Assembly: GCF_000004825.1 (NCBI RefSeq)
Contig: NW_008805066.1
Coordinates: 620,001 to 684,000 of the forward strand
DNA length: 64,000 nucleotides
Direction of reading: 5' to 3'
DNA from: Heterostelium album PN500
Lineage: Eukaryota > Evosea > Eumycetozoa > Acytosteliales > Acytosteliaceae
The notes under the pieces are model-generated. The model had not been told where the DNA came from, did not search any database, and saw only the letters and a list, made by a program, of their open reading frames with translations. Both the position numbers and the translations under genes were made by a program. How positions within the stretch are numbered: the stretch's first letter is position 1; every line of letters starts with the position of its first letter. Shown one piece after another: positions 57,956-64,000 of the stretch.

Positions 57956-58790
57956 ACAAAAGCAACAAGTTTGGTCGGATAGGTGACGGTAAGAGTAACT
58001 TGTGATCCTGGAATAGCAGTGAATTGAGTATTGGTAATACTGTGAGAATGGGCTGGAACCTGAACAGTTTGGGTGGTTATCTTGGTAGATTCGAGATTGG
58101 TAACTTGTTGAGTGAGTTTGTTGATTTGACCTTGCTACTCTTTGATTGCCCAATGTTTACTGTCTGATTGACCTGGAACGATGGTAGAAGAGATCGGTGT
58201 CTTGGATACGGCCAGGGTTGCTTGGAATATATCCGACGGGAGTGAGTCTGGGCGCGTGGTGGTAGGAAAGATGTCAGGAAACAAAGTGGAGGTTGATGGG
58301 ATTTGATCATTATTGTTATTGTTCTCGAGATCACTCATCGTGAGGTCGCTTGTATTAGTTGTTGTTGTTGTTGTTGATGTTGGATCTGAGGTGGTTGTGG
58401 TGGTGGGTGTTTCTATTAATTGTTCGTTTGGATCTGCCATCTCTCATGTGATTTGTAATTAATAATAATCAAGAGTTATTTCTAATAATCTAATTTTTAA
58501 CTTTATTTTTTAATACTTTTCTTATTTCAACATTCGCCGTCATGAATGTTGAATACTTTTTACTGTTGTTTTGAACTATTACTTATTTAGTTGATTTAAT
58601 TAATTTAATTAATTATAATTGACTGATACTATATGTTGGCTGGTGATTATTATTGATGTTGATTGATAGGTATTGATATTGTCTTGGTGGCTACCTTATT
58701 GTCCTTAGACGGACAACACCCAGGCACAATTTCAGGCACATCCTGAGTGTCCACAACCAGTATTTTGGCACTTCATTTTTGTATTTGTTT
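57345..58790 (-). mobile_element. Fossil retroelement-like remnant, minus strand
   Basis: A minus-strand frame starting at 58440 (MADPNEQLIETPTTTTT) encodes a Thr/Ser/Asn-rich leader followed by a coiled-coil-like segment (QINKLTQQVTNLES), in the style of a gag-type protein. Further coding-like sequence continues leftward. The region is broken, with several interruptions. LTR-type ancestry is inferred from composition and from the neighbouring dispersed repeat, not from a pol domain, which is absent. Confidence 0.35.
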
Positions 58791-58929
58791 TATTTGTTTA
58801 ATTTGATAATTAAAAACTAAGAATTTGATTTGTTTTTTTTGATTTGTTAAAAGTCAAATAAACCAACTAAAAACTTAAAATGTTAAAATTTAATTGATTT
58901 CTTAATTTTGAATCTTCTCAAAAAAATGG

Positions 58930-59230
58930 GATTGCTACACTATGCACATGTAGTACTTGTAAAGGAGAAAGTACACACTCTTCTTCTGAATCCAAAGAAG
59001 CAAAAACAACAACAACAACAACACCAACATCATCTTATTCCCCTATCAGTCTTCCAAACACTATAAAAGTTGATTATGTAGTGAATAAGCTTTTAGATTT
59101 CAAACAATGCAGAGGTACAAACTGTGTTGTTTGTAACCAAAAGATTACCAAATCTCCTTTTGGTAAGATTAGAATTGGTAACATGATAGTAATGCAGGAA
59201 ATCTCATGTAGTCGAAGTATGTATATATTG
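58930..59230 (+). pseudogene. Remnant with a zinc-finger-like cysteine motif
   Basis: A plus-strand open stretch reads LCTCSTCKGESTHSS, a Thr run, then VDYVVNKLLDFKQCRGTNC and CVVCNQKITKSPFGKIRIGN. The CxxC followed by KIRIG recalls PARP-type zinc fingers, but the histidine and flanks are not clear. No start codon or complete gene was found. Confidence 0.35.
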
Positions 59231-59391
59231 ATGACCGCCTTTGTTATGTTTTATTAACAATCCTATTAATTAAGGCAGGTGAGGCTACTCTTTTACTTTG
59301 CATTCTCAACAATTATGTAAATCTTGAGGAGCAAAATAAATGACAAGGTATTTAAATGAATGATTAATGTGTTGGTAAAAAATTCGATTAT

Positions 59392-59676
59392 TTAGTATTT
59401 TTTTCCTCCACGTCTTGATTTAGTTGTTGCTTTGGGTGCTGATTTTTTCTTTCCCTTATTATTATTATTTTCATCATCATCTTCACCATCACCATCATTC
59501 TCTCCATCATCATCATCATCTTCACCATCATCACCATCATCATCTTTGCTGACATTCTTTGTCTTTCTCTTCTTCTTTGGTGATGCAGAGTCATTTATAA
59601 ACTTACCTCTAGCAGAGAGAGCGACTAAGTATTTTATAAGATGATACATATTACAAAAGCTCTTTGTAACAACCAC
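59392..59676 (-). CDS. Short acidic/basic protein or gene fragment, unknown
   Basis: 94-codon minus-strand frame: VVTKSFCNMYHLIKYLVALS, ARGKFINDS, a Lys/Arg cluster PKKKRKTK (nuclear-localisation type), a long Asp/Glu/Asn run, and a basic tail. The open frame extends a little upstream (KYDEYIDGN), so it is probably the last exon or a fragment of a larger nuclear protein. Its neighbour at 58930-59230 could belong to the same former gene family. Confidence 0.4.
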   Translation of the reverse strand: MVVTKSFCNMYHLIKYLVALSARGKFINDSASPKKKRKTKNVSKDDDGDDGEDDDDDGENDGDGEDDDENNNNKGKKKSAPKATTKSRRGGKKY

Positions 59677-59679
59677 ATT

Positions 59680-60430
59680 ACCGTCAATGTACTCGTCATA
59701 CTTTTAATTCATATTAAAAGTGACTACTTTTTATCTGGTAAATTGTAGAGTTCTATAACTACCTTATTATTACTATAAACCTCTATTTTAAATGTTATTT
59801 AGATGTAATTTTGAATAAGGTGAAACGATTCTATCTAATTGATCATGTGCAACAGAATAATAAGGTTTAAACCTCTGGTACATATTTATCTATATTCAAT
59901 CCACTCATTATTCTCTATTCTCTAACATCAAGAATTCAATTACAGAAATAAAATAAAAATATAAACAACTAATTTACTTTTTATCATTATTAATAGTCAT
60001 GGCCACAATTTATAAGAGTTAGTCCAATTTTAGAATGGAATTATTCAGATATTTTGAAGTTTATTAGAACATTTAAAATATCTTTTTTGTGTTTTGTATG
60101 ATGAAGCATATACTTCGATAGGACATGTCAATGATACCATTCCAAACCCATCGTTATTAGATGTATCAACTGGTAAATATTTACCTGCATATCATTTGAA
60201 AGACGGTACTTTAGAGAGATCTGGTCGATTAAAAAAAGTACAATAATCAAACTATATAGTTAAATACTTTTACAAATATATTCACAAAATAAATCATGAT
60301 CTATGATGATTTTATATTTTAACAAATAAAAAATTAATAAAATAATGGATTCAGGTCTGAAAATCGAGTCCAAAGGAGTTTTTAGCAAGTGTAATCTTTC
60401 TATTTATATGAAAGATAATTAAACAAGCAA
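59680..60430. other. Gap with a small coding-like remnant
   Basis: AT-rich DNA. On the plus strand near 60096-60246 a piece reads EAYTSIGHVNDTIPNPSLLD and continues STGKYLPAYHLKDGTLERSG before a stop. It has no clear start and no recognised family; probably a decayed exon. Confidence 0.4.
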
Positions 60431-60437
60431 ATTATTT

Positions 60438-61070
60438 CTAAATACATTTCAAATAAATAATAATAACAATAAAAATCAAGAAAAATAAATTAGTTTTGCA
60501 ATTAGTTTGATAGATGCTTATCATTCCACTACTATATGGTGATTCTGAAGTAGTCGATATTATTTTAGGTGATTGGTAGACCATACTCAATCGCTCATTA
60601 CAGTTGAACTGATTCCGTTCAATTGAAGTTGCAAATAAGCGGATGTTCCACTTCCTTCTGGTGCAATACAGGTCACACTGGTACTGTTCAATCTCGTTGC
60701 ATTTGAACATGGAGTGTTAAGATTAGATTTGGTATCATAAATAATTACAGTGATATTCTCATTTCCTTGGATGTTGGAAGTCATATATTGACCACTGATT
60801 GTTACAACTCCACCTTGTGTTGGTGGTGATGTTATTGATGTGATGTATGGTTGAATTGTTATCTTAAATGGAACAGTTGGTGATGTGTTGAATTTGGTGT
60901 GTTTGTGGAAATTTAAATGTTAACATCGAGTCGGAAACGGAGATCGGTGACATTGGAGTACTACCATTGAAATGTAATATTATTGATGTTGTATCATTAC
61001 CAAATGATGAACCGATAATAATTGTATTTCCGTTATCTTGTGATACTTCTTGGACATTTGAAAGATCCTA
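60438..61070 (-). pseudogene. Inverted partial copy of the tgr-like gene at 31.8-33.8 kb
   Basis: The minus strand from about 61070 to 60438 matches the plus strand 33199-33839 nearly base for base, including PPTQGGVVTISGQYM-type sequence, CSNATRLNSTSVTCIAPEG, SGTSAYLQLQLNGISS and the hydrophobic C-terminus. Only the 3' third of the gene is present. At the IAPEGSGTS point this copy keeps the frame that the 33.6-kb copy has lost, but it is interrupted elsewhere. Confidence 0.8.
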
Positions 61071-61543
61071 TAAGTAATATGAATGTAATTGTGCATATAG
61101 GGAATAAATTCTAAGAGGTACAATTATCAGTGTTGAAATAGAATTTTGTCCTTTGGGCGTTGGTACAAGTAATAAAAAAAACATAGGATGTGTTTTTACT
61201 TCATTTTGCAAGCAATCTATATTCAAGTTCGTCACGATGTGGAAATGGAAAAACAAAAAAAAAAGATGTTGACCAAATAATCATAAACAAAACAACAATG
61301 ATTTATTTGTTATTTTTTTTGATTATGATTTTTATTTTTTGTTTATGATTTTTATTTATTTCAATTTTTTTAATTTTACCAAATTTAGAAATTTTCTTCA
61401 AAAATAGCTAAAAAAATGGTGGGTCAAATTTTACCAAGAAAAAAATATAAAGTGGGAGTAAACTCATACAAAATTCATTCATTTTTTTAATTCCTCTTTT
61501 CCAAACAAATAATAATTTATCTATACAGTTAGAGCTACAAACA
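61071..61543. other. Intergenic, AT-rich
   Basis: 473 bases between the tgr-like fragment and the third Crinkler-type gene, with T runs and repeated TTTATGATTTTTATTT-like units. It should hold the promoter of the gene at 61544. Confidence 0.5.
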
Positions 61544-63398
61544 ATGTCAGAGGAGCAAACAGAGCAGTCCCTTGCTTTGGTGCTCTCCAAGGCTGGTTGT
61601 ACGTCAATCACAGCAGCCTCATTACTTCTGAATGGCTACAAGACTCTTGATTCTCTCAAGGCTGCCGTCAACAATCCAATTGCATACCCAATGCTTCTTA
61701 TTCTTCAACCGATTCCATTCCTCCCTGCAGACATCACAAGTCTCATTGAATACTTCAAGAACACCTCGAACGAAACAGCACCAGGTATGTTATACATCTA
61801 CATCACAAAACACTATTACCCTTCAACCTAAATATCCTTCCGAAATCCAACTAACATATTACCTTCTATCACTTCTTTTTCTACCTTTTCATTCTCTTTT
61901 TTTTCTTTTTATCTTTCACTCTCTTCTTATCTTGTCTTGTATTATATTTACACTTTCTTCTTCTCCTTCTCTTTCTTCTCGCCTCTCACTCCCCTCATTA
62001 CTATACTGCATTACCTATTTCTCATGTTCTTGTCTTTACACCTCTCTCTTTTCTTCTCCCTCTCCTTGTTCACAACTCTCACACCTCTCATTACTCTCTA
62101 CCAATCATATTACTTCAATCATTTCTTACAACCTATTCATACACACCCTCTCACGCTTATCCACTACATATTCTTACAAATATTACTTTCTTCTTCTACT
62201 TATCTTTCTTCATACACTTCTCCTCTTCTGCCTTCTCACATTCTCTCTCTCGCTCATCCCTTCTTTCATTACTCTACCAAACATATTATTACTTCACGAT
62301 TACCTACTACCCATTCATACACATTCCTTCTGTCTCTTCTTCTTATCTTTCTTCAAATACAGCAGCACCTCAGCAACAAGGTATGTACACATCTACAAAT
62401 GGCATTAACACAATCAAACTATCTCTTAAGAACTGCTTACTAACCTATTCCACCTTGTAGAGGCAAAGATTGATCGAGCGTTATTTCTTTTGGAAAAGAT
62501 GTCAAAATCATCAAAGGCTTCCTACTCCATGTCCAAGATATCAGGAGTCAAGTGGACAGAGATTTCAGACTCTGCAAGGTTGAAGCTCAGAGATTCCAAG
62601 ATCACAGTGAAGGTGAAGAAAGGTGCAACCGCAGTCAACTATCAGTGGTTGAAAGGCGTTGGCGAAACACAACATATCGAGTTCGACGAAGAAGCTGCCG
62701 TGGATAATGACGAAGAGGAAGAGCAATTGAGCGTCATGGAATGGCTAGAAAGACACATTCCAATCGACCAAAAACACTTTGCCTATCACAATGTGAGCAA
62801 CGATGGATCTTTTTTGTTGGTTTCCAGCTATGCAGACTGCCTACCTTTCTCTCTCAAGGGAACAACAGCTATCATCATTGCGCCTCCACAACGCCATCGT
62901 GCTCTTCTCAAATCTCAGATATATGTGTGCATCGAACTCAAAAAGCCAGAGAACCTCGTGGACAACAGCTTCTATCAAGGATGGGCTCAACTCATTGCAG
63001 CATCAATTCACACTACGTCTCATCCCGTCATTCATTTGCTTACCGATCTCAACGAAGCATGGTACTTCTCATGGTGGAGTCACCCACTAGAATTGTCGCA
63101 TGCTTCTCTCAACAATGCTCAAGCCAGATCATTCATTCAAGAGTATCTTGGTGAATTCAAATCTGGATGGCTCGGTGGTGATTACAGCAACAATACTGGA
63201 TTCAAAGTTTGTGACGTCCAACCGAAACTCTTCACCTTTTCCTCAGTCAATCCTTCTCCAAAGGATGACATTGCTTCATTTGAAGACTTGGATGATGATG
63301 ACCGTCGTGAAGCTTTTGGCCTTCGAGCGCTCCAGCTTCTCCACACTCGATACAGAATGGACCACGAGGATACCCATTCACAGAGTTATTTCAGTTAG
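61544..63398 (+). CDS. Crinkler-type modular protein with PD-(D/E)XK nuclease-like C-terminus
   Basis: Three exons, 61544-61784, 62363-62380 (18 bases) and 62461-63398, all in phase; 398 residues. Exon 1 encodes an 80-residue helical domain (LALVLSKAGCTSITAASLLL), different from the header of the other two copies. The mini-exon adds Ala/Pro/Gln residues. Exon 3 begins AKIDRALFLLEKMSKSSKAS and ends with a nuclease-like region: YADCLPFSL (candidate D), IYVCIELKKPENL (ExK) and FYQGWAQLIAAS (Q-helix), the order of PD-(D/E)XK nucleases of the CR effector group. An acidic EEEEQ stretch lies between. The frame is intact. The 578-base first intron is pyrimidine-rich and nearly identical to the right part of the intron at 39.3-39.9 kb. 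Nuclease activity is inferred from motif spacing only. Confidence 0.75.
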
Positions 63399-63402
63399 AT
63401 CT

Positions 63403-63512
63403 ATAAATTGGAGAAGAATATATTGATACAACCAAAAATCATCATCACAAGATACCAGTCTTGTCAATCTTTCATTTATTATATATCTCATTAGCATGGT
63501 CTGCGTGAAAGA
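63403..63512. repeat. Dispersed repeat, copy 2 (possible LTR fragment)
   Basis: Matches 57230-57345 in the same orientation; lies immediately after the stop codon of the CR-type gene and before the gag-like frame. Confidence 0.65.
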
Positions 63513-63519
63513 GATATCA

Positions 63520-64000
63520 GGAGATGGATAATCAGTCTAGTAGTAGCACAGTACAACAACAGTAAGATACACCAATTGATCATAGTAGGGTCTACAAAGG
63601 GGAATCTCCGAAACATTATGGATACTGACAGGGTTCTAAAAGACCAACAACACATCGATAGGTTGGACGATCTACAAGCAGTTCATGGAGACTTTAGAAA
63701 GGAACATAGAAATCTAATCTTCGAAAAGGATTTTCTAAAGTTTGATCCAAAGATGCCTGATGTCGATGTCTTTATCACCAACATAAAGACATACATCCAG
63801 ACATCACAATACCCGACAAGTCCTTTTTATATATACCTGTTGGCACGTAGAATCTTCCCAGCTGAGTACCACAAAGGGCTAAATCTGAACAACCGTGAGG
63901 GAATGACCTTGAAGGAACTATGTACTGCCATCCGTCACAAGTGCACAAGCAAACCTCTCATTGAATACAAGAAAGACTTTGAGAATCTCGTTCAAGGAAA
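63520..64000 (+). mobile_element. Gag-like region of an LTR-type retroelement, runs off the window
   Basis: From about 63619 a plus-strand frame stays open to the window edge. It has a coiled-coil-like start (QQHIDRLDDLQAVHGDFRKE), then a gag-type helical region (DVDVFITNIKTYIQTSQYP, YLLARRIFPAEYHKGLN, LIEYKKDFENLVQG). The order recalls Ty3-type gag proteins such as the Skipper group of dictyostelids. Only the 5' part is visible, so wholeness and age cannot be judged. Confidence 0.5.

Noticed and set aside
61632-62443. Open frames of 168-258 codons within the third CR gene
   Set aside because: Same pyrimidine-rich intron as at 39 kb; out of frame with the supported exons.
1-64000. CRISPR arrays, rRNA genes, bacterial operons
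   Set aside because: None seen. Genes are intron-bearing, monocistronic and eukaryotic; the regular repeats are simple microsatellites.

Overview
The window is nuclear DNA of a dictyostelid social amoeba. The evidence is extreme A+T richness, many short AT-rich introns with GTAAGT/GTATGT donors and TTTTAG-type acceptors, Asn/Gln-rich low-complexity runs in proteins, and gene families typical of this group (RWP-RK factors, IPT/TIG cell-surface proteins of the tgr type, omt-type methyltransferases, Crinkler-like modular proteins). The species cannot be fixed from sequence alone. Exon joins were worked out by hand and checked by reading-frame phase.

The left part (1-38.5 kb) is mostly conserved housekeeping sequence. 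In order it holds: a secreted bacterial-like protein (minus), DENND6 (minus), the tRNA 2'-O-methyltransferase FTSJ1/TRM7 (minus), the divergent nucleolar pair NOL12 (minus) and WDR46/UTP7 (plus), a 10.4-kb stretch with no recognisable gene, an intronless RWP-RK factor, an R3H protein, a small secreted protein, an O-methyltransferase, a gene-poor stretch with degraded coding remnants, a four-pass membrane protein, an IPT/TIG tgr-like gene, the GATOR2 subunit MIOS (nine exons) and a Dabb-domain protein.

The right part (38.8-64 kb) is a variable, rearranged region. It contains three related Crinkler-type (CR) modular genes at 38.8, 54 and 61.5 kb. They share a header exon and/or long pyrimidine-rich introns but carry different downstream domains. 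It also has an F-box-like family gene with a truncated copy, several tgr-like genes and fragments in both orientations, and a head-to-head pair of a membrane-anchored I29 propeptide-like protein and a CAP-papain fusion protease. Degraded gene pieces and remains of LTR-type retroelements lie between them, and one gag-like frame runs off the right edge.

Functional links: NOL12 and WDR46 both act in rRNA processing and share a 268-bp promoter. The I29 protein and the protease without an I29 propeptide look like a separated inhibitor/protease pair. The tgr-like genes are probably cell-surface recognition proteins. The CR genes look like a modular family whose exons are exchanged through homologous introns.
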